Positions 15,667 through 23,698 of a stretch of DNA of 64,000 nt are shown here, piece by piece. The position numbers were made by a program, and so were the translations under genes. Under the pieces are notes generated by a model. The model was not told the origin of the DNA. It did not search any database and saw only the letters and a list, made by a program, of their open reading frames with translations. The first letter of the stretch is position 1; each line of letters opens with the position of its first letter. The DNA comes from Pseudomonas sp. Irchel 3E13 (GTDB lineage: Bacteria; Pseudomonadota; Gammaproteobacteria; Pseudomonadales; Pseudomonadaceae): positions 62,001 through 126,000 of the forward strand of contig NZ_FYDX01000020.1 of NCBI RefSeq assembly GCF_900187455.1, written 5' to 3'.

Positions 15667-17367
15667 ATGTCGCTTACATACAAACCCAAGATGCAGCATG
15701 AGGATATGCAAGACCTTAGCAGCCAGATCCGTTTCGTTGCCGCCGAAGGCAAGATCTGGTTGGGAGAGCAGCGCATGCTGCTAATGCAGCTATCTACGCT
15801 GGCCAGCTTCCGTCGCGAAATTATCAGCTTGATCGGCGTCGAGCGGGCCAAGGGTTTCTTCCTGCGGTTGGGCTATCAGTCCGGCCTGATGGATGCCGAG
15901 CTGGCACGCAAGCTGCGGCCGGCCATGCGCGAGGAGGAGGTGTTCCTGGCTGGGCCTCAATTGTATGCGCTCAAGGGGATGGTCAAAGTACGCTTGCTGA
16001 CAATGGATATCGCCATCCGGGACGGACGTTTCAACGTGGAGGCCGAGTGGATTGATTCCTTTGAAGTGGATATCTGCCGAACTGAGCTGGGCCTGATGAA
16101 TGAGCCCGTCTGCTGGACGGTGCTAGGCTATGCTAGCGGCTATGGTTCGGCATTCATGGGCCGCAGAATCATTTTCCAGGAAACTAGCTGTCGCGGGTGC
16201 GGTGACGATAAATGCCTTATCGTCGGCAAGACCGCAGAAGAGTGGGGCGATGTCAGCAGTTTCGAAGCCTACTTCAAAAGCGACCCGATCGTAGACGAGC
16301 GCTACGAGCTGCAGACCCAGGTTGCCAACCTGCGCAACCGCCTGAAGCAGTACGATGGGCAGTATTACGGCATTGGCCATTCGCCAGCCTACAAGCGCAT
16401 CTGTGAGACCATCGACAAGGCTGCACGCGGCAGGGTTTCGGTCCTGCTACTGGGTGAGACTGGGGTGGGCAAGGAGGTAATCGCGCGCAGCGTGCATTTG
16501 CGCAGTGAGCGCGCAGAGCAACCCTTCGTCGCGGTGAACTGTGCGGCAATTCCGCCGGATCTGATCGAGTCGGAACTGTTTGGTGTCGATAAGGGCGCCT
16601 ATACGGGCGCGGTCAATGCACGCGCTGGACGTTTTGAACGGGCCAACGGCGGCACCATCTTTCTTGATGAGGTGATCGAATTGACGCCGAGGGCCCAGGC
16701 CACCCTGCTACGGGTATTGCAGGAAGGAGAGCTAGAGCGGGTCGGCGGCGACCGCACGCGAAAGGTCGACGTGAGGTTAATCACCGCAACAAACGAGAAC
16801 CTGGAAGAGGCGGTCAAGATGGGGCGCTTTCGCGCAGACCTGTTCTTTCGGCTGAATGTTTTTCCCGTGCATATCCCGCCGTTGCGCGAGCGCGTGGAAG
16901 ATATCCCGCTGCTGGTCGAGCATTTTCTTAGAAGGCACCATAAGGAATACGGTAAGAAGACTCTTGGCCTGTCTGATCGAGCGATGGAGGCCTGCCTCCA
17001 CTACCAATGGCCAGGCAATATCCGCGAGCTGGAGAACGCCCTTGAGCGCGGGGTGATTCTTACCGAGAGCAACGAAAGCATCAATGTCGAGTCGCTGTTC
17101 CCGGGGTTGGCGACGGCTACCGAAGGCGACAGGCTATCGAGCGAGGGCCGGTTGGAGGAGGAGTCCGGTGACAGTTGGTTTAGGCAAATTATCGACCAGG
17201 GCGTCAGCCTCGAAGATCTCGAAGCGGGTTTAATGCGCACGGCCATGGACCGTTGTGGGCAGAATATCTCACAGGCGGCGCGGTTGCTGGGATTGACCCG
17301 CCCGGCAATGGCCTATCGACTTAAGAAGCTTGACCCCAGCTTATCTGTGAAAGCAATGGGCCGATAG
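15667..17367 (+). CDS. xylR: XylR, sigma-54-dependent master regulator of the TOL pathway
   Basis: NtrC-type enhancer-binding protein that senses toluene/xylenes and benzyl alcohols. The 566 residues fit XylR. The N-terminal effector domain (1-210) ends in a V4R-type cysteine cluster (Cys175, Cys178, Cys183). A linker follows, then the AAA+ domain with Walker A GETGVGKE at 263-270, the sigma-54 contact loop GAYTGA at 310-315 (Tyr variant of GAFTGA, known for XylR), and Walker B IFLDE at 331-335. A Fis-type helix-turn-helix lies at the C-terminus (ISQAARLLGLTRPAMAYRLKK). Start supported by AGAGGAAAACAA before the ATG. Confidence 0.96.
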   Translation: MSLTYKPKMQHEDMQDLSSQIRFVAAEGKIWLGEQRMLLMQLSTLASFRREIISLIGVERAKGFFLRLGYQSGLMDAELARKLRPAMREEEVFLAGPQLYALKGMVKVRLLTMDIAIRDGRFNVEAEWIDSFEVDICRTELGLMNEPVCWTVLGYASGYGSAFMGRRIIFQETSCRGCGDDKCLIVGKTAEEWGDVSSFEAYFKSDPIVDERYELQTQVANLRNRLKQYDGQYYGIGHSPAYKRICETIDKAARGRVSVLLLGETGVGKEVIARSVHLRSERAEQPFVAVNCAAIPPDLIESELFGVDKGAYTGAVNARAGRFERANGGTIFLDEVIELTPRAQATLLRVLQEGELERVGGDRTRKVDVRLITATNENLEEAVKMGRFRADLFFRLNVFPVHIPPLRERVEDIPLLVEHFLRRHHKEYGKKTLGLSDRAMEACLHYQWPGNIRELENALERGVILTESNESINVESLFPGLATATEGDRLSSEGRLEEESGDSWFRQIIDQGVSLEDLEAGLMRTAMDRCGQNISQAARLLGLTRPAMAYRLKKLDPSLSVKAMGR

Positions 17368-17584
17368 CTGCTTTGCGCCAGGTTTGGGCCTTTCTAAGGT
17401 CCTTCGCGGATTCTGGGGAAAGAGCGAGTTGACAGGCAGGGGAGTGGGTAAATTGGCAGTCGCTCAACATCCCAACCTCCACACCCTGCTGTCGCCGTGC
17501 ATCCTATTGATCTTGCCGCTTTCTGGCCAGGCTACGACGTCGTCGCCTCTCGCCCCAGGTTGTGTGAAAACGGGCTGGATGCAG

Positions 17585-17977
17585 TTAACTGAACGCTATG
17601 CAAACAGATTCCATCTCTACCAACGCATTTTCACAAGCACCTACGAGATCTCGCACGCAGTAAAGTCTCCATCCCTTACCCGATCCCCACTTGGCAGCGA
17701 CCGTTTCAAGCGAAAACTCTTCCTCCAGCGTTGCCCGAGCCCAATCATCGTGCCCGATCTCAGCGATCAGTTGCGCCTGGTAGACCCGTAAAAATGGAAG
17801 CAAGCTTTTCGCTTGTTCTACATCTATGAGGACAAAGTCTGCTGTATCGAGTTGCTGTTTAACATTCTCGACCAGTTCGTGAGCCTGCAATGGGAGTGCA
17901 TCTAACACTGCCTCCAAGGCTGATCCCGATTTGTCGGCACTTTGGAACGTACCGCAAATGATGTTCCCTCCTGCCAT
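17585..17977 (-). CDS. hypothetical protein, 130 residues
   Basis: Small acidic soluble protein with no recognised domain. It has alternating helix/strand-like segments (HELVENVKQQLDTADFVLIDVEQAKSLL in part) and no signal peptide or membrane helix. AAAAGGAT precedes the start. It stands alone between xylR and a gene-poor stretch. Coding is plausible from length and a ribosome site, but not certain. Confidence 0.5.
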   Translation of the reverse strand: MAGGNIICGTFQSADKSGSALEAVLDALPLQAHELVENVKQQLDTADFVLIDVEQAKSLLPFLRVYQAQLIAEIGHDDWARATLEEEFSLETVAAKWGSGKGWRLYCVRDLVGACENALVEMESVCIAFS

Positions 17978-18832
17978 ATCCTTTTCCCTGTCGTGACTTC
18001 GCAGCCTAGATTAGGCACCTCGCGATCAAGTGTCTATCGTCAACTCTTCGCTAATTTATGCCCGTCGTGAGCGACCCATTGGTCCCAGGCTTGGTGAAAA
18101 ACTCCCCAGATTGTCTAACCTTCTGATCGTCGAGATCGTATCGAGGGCGATCATGAAGCGATTCATTGAGGGTGAGACTCGGACGCAGGTGACGCTTGAA
18201 TCGCCCCTGGTTTCCTAGACACCTCCAAGCCTCATAATTGCCCAAATAGGAGGAGCCATGAGTCGTCAATGCCCGGTGCGCATCAGAGAGTTAAGGCATT
18301 ACTTGAAGGAAGCACACCCCTGAAGCGCTCATGAGATCATAAGGATCAGGCTCAGCTGACTACCTTAGAGGTGGTCAGTTGAATCTCATTAAACGTAGCA
18401 TCCTTTCTTGCCGACCGAAGCAATCGCGGATCGCGTGCGTCAGGCCCGTTTAGCATGCGTGTCGCTGTCACTCGTGCAATGAAGACGGCGACTATTTTGA
18501 TGCCGACTGGGCGAAATCGCTGCCCGTTGATTTGAACGCAAGAGGACTCATCAGTTGGAGATGCCGCCAGGGATCATCGCGTCATTACTGATGTGCGACT
18601 GATCGGACGTTGCGGCCCGCTAAGCTAGAGTGAAAAACAAAAGGCTCAGTAGCAACGACCCCGCCTTCTTTGTCTGGCGGACAATGTGGAACGGGTTTCA
18701 GGTGAGTGCAAAACAGCGCTGGTTGATCAAGGTTGGACCTATAGCTCGCTGGTGATACTCCGATTCATCGGTTTCGAAATAAAGCGCGAGTTCGATCCTG
18801 CCCAATGTCCTGCGCGCGCTCTTTTCATGTAT
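17978..18832. other. 855-base stretch without convincing gene
   Basis: Only short, low-quality reading frames are present. The one clear structure is a stem-loop at 18352-18382: TCAGCTGACTACC pairs with GGTGGTCAGTTGA around TTAGA (13 positions, two G-U type). It has no T-run on the plus strand. It could be a terminator remnant or the end of a decayed mobile element. No insertion-sequence transposase was seen. Confidence 0.4.
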
Positions 18833-19153
18833 TCACCAGAGACCTCGAAACTGATTGATATCTGCTGTTTGTGAATAACGATACTCCTCAGGTGAAAAGC
18901 GTCCCTGTGGACCAAACAGTAAATCGGCCGTTAGATTTTCGAGATAGGTGATCGCCGCCGGTTGCGCATATCGCATAAAGTACTCGCGCTGTTCCGCAGA
19001 TAGACAAGCTCGGTGTTTCAGACATGTTCTCACCATTTCCGCCAGTACATAGCCGCGTATGTCGTATCGCTCATCCATGGCGCAAAGGATGGTTCGATAG
19101 CATAAGTGATAGTTCGGTTTCTGGCCGGTCTGTAGGTAGGCGTCGTTACTCAT
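18833..19153 (-). CDS. hypothetical protein, partner of the MbcA/ParS-like gene
   Basis: A 106-residue soluble protein, not recognised. It is rich in aromatic and charged residues, has three cysteines in the first half, and ends in FRGLW. Its start overlaps the stop of the upstream gene by four bases (ATGA), so the two form a small operon. The position fits the second member of a toxin-antitoxin-like pair, but the sequence does not show a RES or other known toxin domain, so function remains open. Confidence 0.55.
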   Translation of the reverse strand: MSNDAYLQTGQKPNYHLCYRTILCAMDERYDIRGYVLAEMVRTCLKHRACLSAEQREYFMRYAQPAAITYLENLTADLLFGPQGRFSPEEYRYSQTADINQFRGLW

Positions 19154-19551
19154 CCTTGGCTCCCGGCCTGCCAGGAGGCCAGAAATTGCAGCACCTGCTC
19201 AGCTTGGCCCTGACTGACCAGTTGTTCCGCAGTTCGCCCTTCGAAAGTTAACAATTGATCTTGGCGGAACCAGCCAATGGCTTGCTCGACAGTAACTCCG
19301 GTCTCAGTCACCGTCAGAACCACCCGTAGGACATCTGTTATGAAGCGTAGCGCTGCTTCGGAGTCAGGCATGGTTGCACCATCTGACTGGCTTTGGCGAT
19401 AAGTAGTGAGGTAAACGTCAAACTCAGCTGGGTTGAGGCCAAAGACCTTGGCGTAACGCTCCCCTGGAGAGGTTGTCCCTTTCGTGTTGCATAGGTAATC
19501 AGCCAGTTCTGCAGCCGACAGCGCGGTTAACTGAAATGCCTCTTGGTTCAT
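19150..19551 (-). CDS. MbcA/ParS/Xre antitoxin-like protein (DUF2384-like C-terminus)
   Basis: A 133-residue protein. The C-terminal third (TVEQAIGWFRQDQLLTFEGR, then TAEQLVSQGQAEQVLQFLAS) resembles the toxin-binding domain of MbcA/ParS/Xre antitoxins, whose pattern is A-x-x-W-h-x-x-x-x-x-h-x-G-x-T/R-P-x-x-L. The N-terminal part (SAAELADYLCNTKGTTSPGERYAKVFGL) could be a degenerate helix-turn-helix. The ATG at 19551 is preceded by GAGGGG at about nine bases; a longer in-frame start at 19599 is less likely. Similarity is by pattern only. Confidence 0.5.
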   Translation of the reverse strand: MNQEAFQLTALSAAELADYLCNTKGTTSPGERYAKVFGLNPAEFDVYLTTYRQSQSDGATMPDSEAALRFITDVLRVVLTVTETGVTVEQAIGWFRQDQLLTFEGRTAEQLVSQGQAEQVLQFLASWQAGSQG

Positions 19552-19599
19552 GACTTGTTCCCCTCGCGACCTTTCGTTAACAGCATGCCCCCAAATCAA

Positions 19600-19866
19600 C
19601 AGTAAGCAAAGCCATAGCTTTGTGGTTTTTATGGTCGACGTGGCAAGGGCGGTCGTTCAGCGGAATCGTATGTACGTCACGGATGTGGAGCTTTCAAGCA
19701 ACGGCTTGGAATCCCCCAATGACACAGTAGACACAGAAAGGGCCAGGTTGAACGACTAAGGCCGCGTGATGGCGGTGGGCGGCCTGGAACTAATGTTTAG
19801 GGAATGTGCGGCAGGGTCGATTTGGGGGATTGACTTACCGCTTTTTGGTCTTTTCAGTTCTGATCA
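19600..19866. other. gap before the truncated aminotransferase
   Basis: No gene or repeat is supported here. A T-rich stretch (CCGCTTTTTGGTCTTTTC) lies close to the broken end of the aminotransferase fragment and may mark the junction where the original 3' part was lost. Confidence 0.3.
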
Positions 19867-20442
19867 CTAGTAGTGGTGCGCAGCGCCGGTTCGCAAGATA
19901 CCGGAGACCGGCAGGTCCATGAAGTCGTGGTAGAACGACATACCGGTCATGGACCCCGAAACGACTGAGCAGCCGTGGTAACCGCGATCACGGGAAATGA
20001 TCTTTTTCTTCTTCGGCAGACCACGCAGGTTGTTGTAGTACCACACCAGCTTGGCTTGGGTTTCGTTGGCGTCGGAGCCCGACAGGCCGTAAAACACCTT
20101 GCTCATCTTGCCCGGGGCCATTTTTACCAGCCGATCGGACAGCCGCGCCAACTCGTCGGTGGTGTGCGCGGCATAGGTATGGTAGTACGCGAGCTTGTGG
20201 GCCTGGCGGGAGATGGCTTCGGCTACCTCGGTGCGGCCGTAGCCGACGTTCATGCAATACAAGCCGGCGAAGCCGTCGATGTACTCACGGCCGGTCGCGT
20301 CTGTGATGGTGATACCTTTGCCGGTCTCGACGATTGTTGGGTCTCCCAGTTTCCCGGAAGCGAAGTCCTTCAGGTGGGTGAACGGGTGCAGTACCGCGCC
20401 ACGATCCTGGGCCGAAATGAGGTCGATCTTTTGCTTGTCCAT
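19867..20442 (-). pseudogene. class III aminotransferase, N-terminal fragment
   Basis: The first 191 residues of a PLP-dependent omega-amino acid/putrescine-type aminotransferase. The family is normally about 450 residues. Seen: the N-terminal HPFTHLKDF and YIDGFAGLYCMNVGYGR region and the cofactor-binding GLSGSDANETQAKL and RDRGYHGCS motifs. The sequence stops at HHY followed immediately by TAG, where homologues continue, and the PLP lysine domain is missing. It must be non-functional. It follows the aldehyde dehydrogenase tail on the same strand by 21 bases, so both were once one operon. Confidence 0.85.
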
Positions 20443-20463
20443 GGTTGTTCTCCTGTTATTTGA

Positions 20464-20634
20464 TCAAAGGCCGCCGACGCAGACGTATTTGAGTTCCATG
20501 TACTCGGCCAGGCCATGTTTTGAGCCTTCCCGGCCCAGGCCGGACTGTTTCCAGCCACCGAAAGGAATCGGTGCGCCGGTGAATTTCGGCGTGTTGAGCG
20601 CGACCATGCCGTACTCCAACTGCTCGGATACTTG
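20464..20634 (-). pseudogene. aldehyde dehydrogenase (succinate-semialdehyde type), C-terminal fragment
   Basis: The last ~55 residues of an aldehyde dehydrogenase of the GabD/DavD type: SEQLEYGMVALNT, then PFGGWKQSGLGREGSKHG and the end LKYVCVGGL, stop at 20464. Everything upstream, including catalytic Cys and Glu, is replaced around 20628-20640 by a ProX-like gene fragment running in the opposite direction. Together with the neighbouring aminotransferase it is the relic of an amine or amino-acid degradation operon. Confidence 0.82.
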
Positions 20635-21296
20635 ATCGACAAGAAGACCGCACTGGCCAACTGGCCAACAACATCACCACCCTGGAACAGTTGAAAGATC
20701 CGAAGGTCGCCGCGTTGTTCGGCTCCAGTGGCAAGGCCGAGCTGACCAGCTGCGACCCGGCGTGGAGCTGTGGCAAGGTGATCGACTACCAGATGAAGGC
20801 GTTCGAACTGACCGGCACGGTGCGCCAGGTGCGTGGCAAGTACGAGGCGCTGATGGCCGACGTGGTGACCAAGGTCAAGGGCGGCAAACCGGTGTTCTTC
20901 TATGCCTGGAGCCCGTCGTGGGTGACCAATGCGCTGGTACCGGGTAGCGACGTGCTGTGGCTGCCTACGCCCAAGGACGCGCTGCCCCCGGACATTCCCA
21001 ACGACGGCTCGGCGCTGGTCAAGGACGTCGAGGGCTGCGCCGGCGATGCCAACCCGTGCCGTATGGCCATGGGCTCGTGGAACTACCACACGGTGGCGAA
21101 CAAGCAGTTCCTCGCCGACAACCCGGCGATCCGGCAACTGATGCAGCAGGTGCATTTCCCCACTGCCGTGTGGTCGCAGTGGGAGGCAGCGATCGGTAAG
21201 GAGGGCGGCTCGCCGGAAATGATCCGCAAGCTCGCCGACCAGTGGATCGGCGCCAACCAGGCGCAGTTCGATCAGTGGATCGCCGCGGCCAAGTGA
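20628..21296 (+). pseudogene. glycine betaine/proline-type ABC binding protein (ProX family), C-terminal fragment
   Basis: C-terminal two thirds of a periplasmic substrate-binding protein for quaternary amines: LKDPKVAALF, GKPVFFYAWSPSWV, MGSWNYHTVANKQFL and the end FDQWIAAAK. The signal peptide and first lobe are missing. Near the junction a tandem ACTGGCCA-like duplication (20652-20667) shifts the frame between GYLIDKKTA and the rest, another sign of decay. No permease or ATPase gene is adjacent. The junction with the aldehyde dehydrogenase tail is at about 20630. Confidence 0.8.
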
Positions 21297-21303
21297 CAGT
21301 CAC

Positions 21304-21326
21304 GCCGGGGCGGCTGGCGCCCCGGC
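21304..21326 (+). terminator. stem-loop after the ProX fragment
   Basis: GCCGGGGCG (21304-21312) pairs perfectly with CGCCCCGGC (21318-21326) around GCTGG, eight bases after the stop. The tail ACTTATCC is only weakly T-rich. Likely the old terminator of the ProX gene. Confidence 0.6.
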
Positions 21327-21357
21327 ACTTATCCAGTATCGAAACGGAGAACCTTGC

Positions 21358-21729
21358 ATGAATCAGGAACTGTTTGAACGCGGGCTGCAGACCCGTCGTG
21401 AAGTGTTGGGCGACGCCTACGTGGACGCCGCCCTGGCCAACGCCGATGAGTTCGGCATGCCGATGCAGGAACTGGTGTCGCAATACTGCTGGGGCGATGT
21501 ATGGAACCGGCCGGGCCTGGACCGGCGCACCCGCAGCCTGCTTAACCTGGCGTTCATGACTGCGCTCAACCGGCCCCACGAGCTCAAGCTTCACATTCGT
21601 GGCGCGCTGAACAACGGGGTGAGCAAGGACGAGATCCGCGAGGTGTTCCTGCAGGCGGCGATCTACGCTGGGGTGCCGGCGGCAGTGGACAGCTTCCGCT
21701 GTGCCCGTGAGGTGTTCCAGCAGGGTTGA
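21358..21729 (+). CDS. carboxymuconolactone decarboxylase family protein
   Basis: A 123-residue CMD-fold protein. Motifs SQYCWGDVWNRPGLDRRTRS and HIRGALNNGVSKDEIREV, then LQAAIYAGVPAAVDSF, are very close to PcaC, which decarboxylates 4-carboxymuconolactone in the protocatechuate branch. PcaC partners (pcaB, pcaD) are absent, so it may be a paralogue working on another substrate or with the following reductase. A CGGAGAACC ribosome site precedes the ATG. Intact length. Confidence 0.8.
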   Translation: MNQELFERGLQTRREVLGDAYVDAALANADEFGMPMQELVSQYCWGDVWNRPGLDRRTRSLLNLAFMTALNRPHELKLHIRGALNNGVSKDEIREVFLQAAIYAGVPAAVDSFRCAREVFQQG

Positions 21730-21826
21730 TGCCCTGGCACGGGGCTCTCGCGTCAGCGCTATCGCGAGTTCGCCCCGTGACTCAGCCGCTGCAGGCACAC
21801 TTCCAACCCTCCCCACGGTGATATTC

Positions 21827-22846
21827 ATGGACTACCGCTACTTGGGCCACAGCGCCCTGAAGGTCTCCCCCTTGTGCCTGGGTACCATGATGTTCGGCGG
21901 CGCGACCGACGAACCGACCGCCCAGCGCATCATTGCCCACGCCCATGCCCAGGGTGTCAACTTCATCGACACCGCCGACGTTTACACCGGCGGTGCCGCC
22001 GAGTGTATCGTCGGCCGGGGCATCGCCTCCCAGCGCGACGACTGGGTGCTGGCCAGCAAGTTCGGCTCACCCGTCGATACTGCCCCGAACCGCCAGGGTC
22101 AGTCGCGCAAATGGATCAACCAAGTCGTCGAAGCGAGCCTCAAGCGCCTCGGCACCGACTACCTCGACATCCTTTACTTCCACCGTGCCGTTCCCGGTGT
22201 GACCTTGGAAGAAGGCGTGCGCGCCGTCGGCGACCTGATCCGCCAGGGGAAGGTACGTTATTTCGGGGTGTCAAACTTCCGCAGTTGGTACATTGCCGAA
22301 GTGGTGCGTCTGGCCGACGATATGGGCCTGGACCGGCCGGTGGCCAGCCAGCCGCTGTATAACCTGGTCAACCGCAGCGTTGAGGTCGAGCATTTGCCTG
22401 CCGCCCATCACTACGGTTTGGGTGTTGTGCCTTACAGCCCGCTGGCGCGGGGTGTTCTGACCGGCAAGTACGCTCCAGACGGCCCGCCACCGTCGGACAG
22501 CCGGGCAGGGCGCGGCGACCAGCGCATCCGCCAAACCGAATGGCGGCGCGAATCCCTGCACATTGCCCAATCGGTCGCCGCCCACGCCGCCTCGCGCGGC
22601 ACCAGCAGCGCTGCCTTTGCTCTGGCCTGGGTCCTCAACAACCGCTGCGTGAGCTCGGTCATCGCCGGGCCTCGCACCGAGGCGCAGTGGTACGGTTACC
22701 TAGAAGCATTGCAGGTGCGTATCGAGGAGCAGGACGAGTGCTTCGTCGACAGCCTGGTACCGCCCGGGCATTGCTCCACGCCGCACTACACTGACCCTAG
22801 CTACCCGGTCGAGGGGCGTTTCAGTTCTCCCTTGCCTCGGCGGTAA
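21827..22846 (+). CDS. aldo/keto reductase
   Basis: NADPH-type aldo/keto reductase of 339 residues, TIM-barrel fold. The catalytic tetrad is visible: Asp and Tyr in DTADVYTGG, Lys in VLASKFG and His in LYFHRAVPG. The Asn/Ser contact GVSNFRSW and the C-terminal cofactor motif VIAGPRTEAQ are also present. The ATG at 21827 begins MDYRYLGHSALKVS as usual for the family; the frame is open upstream without typical sequence. It lies 97 bases after the CMD gene in the same direction. The substrate cannot be inferred. Confidence 0.85.
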   Translation: MDYRYLGHSALKVSPLCLGTMMFGGATDEPTAQRIIAHAHAQGVNFIDTADVYTGGAAECIVGRGIASQRDDWVLASKFGSPVDTAPNRQGQSRKWINQVVEASLKRLGTDYLDILYFHRAVPGVTLEEGVRAVGDLIRQGKVRYFGVSNFRSWYIAEVVRLADDMGLDRPVASQPLYNLVNRSVEVEHLPAAHHYGLGVVPYSPLARGVLTGKYAPDGPPPSDSRAGRGDQRIRQTEWRRESLHIAQSVAAHAASRGTSSAAFALAWVLNNRCVSSVIAGPRTEAQWYGYLEALQVRIEEQDECFVDSLVPPGHCSTPHYTDPSYPVEGRFSSPLPRR

Positions 22847-22879
22847 TGTCCCGCCGATCGTAAGCTTCACTTGGATGGC

Positions 22880-22951
22880 GAGCAGACCAACTTGCTGGCG
22901 CTCAATGCCGATATTGACGCTACCCGGCCAGGCCACCGAGGCCGGGGTATG
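22880..22951 (+). pseudogene. chemoreceptor signalling-tip fragment
   Basis: Twenty-four codons read EQTNLLALNADIDATRPGHR then GRGM, a degenerate copy of the invariant MCP hairpin tip (EQTNLLALNAAIEAARAGE-type). Nothing of the receptor is recognisable on either side. It is a relic of a lost methyl-accepting chemotaxis gene. The remainder of the 22847-23296 gap holds no gene I can support. Confidence 0.75.
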
Positions 22952-23296
22952 AGGCGAAGTAGGGCAGCAAACAGGCGATTGGCCAGCGGGCTGTGGTGGT
23001 AACGTTCAACCCTGCAGCGTTGCCATTGAAAGGTCAGAAAGCGTGCTCGCCAAAGTATCCATGTCTTCTCCACAGCGGATACCCATTCAAATACCCTTTC
23101 CGCACAAATCATTTGCCAGTCGGGTGGTTTTCAGCGCGCCCCCGAAAGGCCAGCATGACCTCGTCGGTCCTTCCAGATGCAAAGGGGAACGGGCCATGTT
23201 CTGACTCTGTTCGGTCCATTGTACTGGTCTTCAACCTCTGGGTGGCTCAGGTTTTTAGACTGGTCGCGGGTCGCAACACCTTAGACTGAGGTTCAT

Positions 23297-23698
23297 ATGC
23301 CCGCTGCTTTCGCCATGCTCATCGGTGCACAACTGCTGGGGGAAATTGCCCGGCGCCTGTTCCATCTGCCGTTACCTGGGCCAGTGATTGGTATGTTCCT
23401 GCTCGCAGTGGCACTGGTCACTTTTGCCAACCATTGGATTGTCCCAAGTGATGGGGCACCGGCGCCGTTGACGCAAGTGGCGCAGTCGCTGATCGGTAAC
23501 ATGGGATTGCTGTTTGTACCGGCTGGCGTAGGTATTGTGGCCGAGTTGGGTGTACTCGAGCGAGACTGGATACCGATTGCGGTCGGCCTTCTAGTTTCTA
23601 CACTGCTTGGCCTGGTGGTCACTGGCTTGGTGATGCATCACCTGACGCGTCTGGCTGAACGGCGTCAAGCATCGGCGAGTGAAGAGGATCGGGCATGA
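23297..23698 (+). CDS. LrgA/CidA family membrane protein
   Basis: A 133-residue inner-membrane protein with four predicted helices. The family hallmark LPLPGPVIGMFLL lies at about residues 24-36, followed by GNMGLLFVPAGVGI near 76-89. Family members were first called holin-like, but the plant LrgAB fusion PLGG1 is a glycolate/glycerate transporter and bacterial LrgAB pairs have been linked to small-acid export. GAGG five bases before the ATG supports the start. It overlaps lrgB by four bases (ATGA). The neighbouring glycolate genes make a transport role attractive. Confidence 0.88.
   Translation: MPAAFAMLIGAQLLGEIARRLFHLPLPGPVIGMFLLAVALVTFANHWIVPSDGAPAPLTQVAQSLIGNMGLLFVPAGVGIVAELGVLERDWIPIAVGLLVSTLLGLVVTGLVMHHLTRLAERRQASASEEDRA

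Noticed and set aside
21358..21729. Naming this gene pcaC
   Set aside because: Sequence is PcaC-like, but no other protocatechuate-branch gene is nearby, so the specific reaction is not supported.
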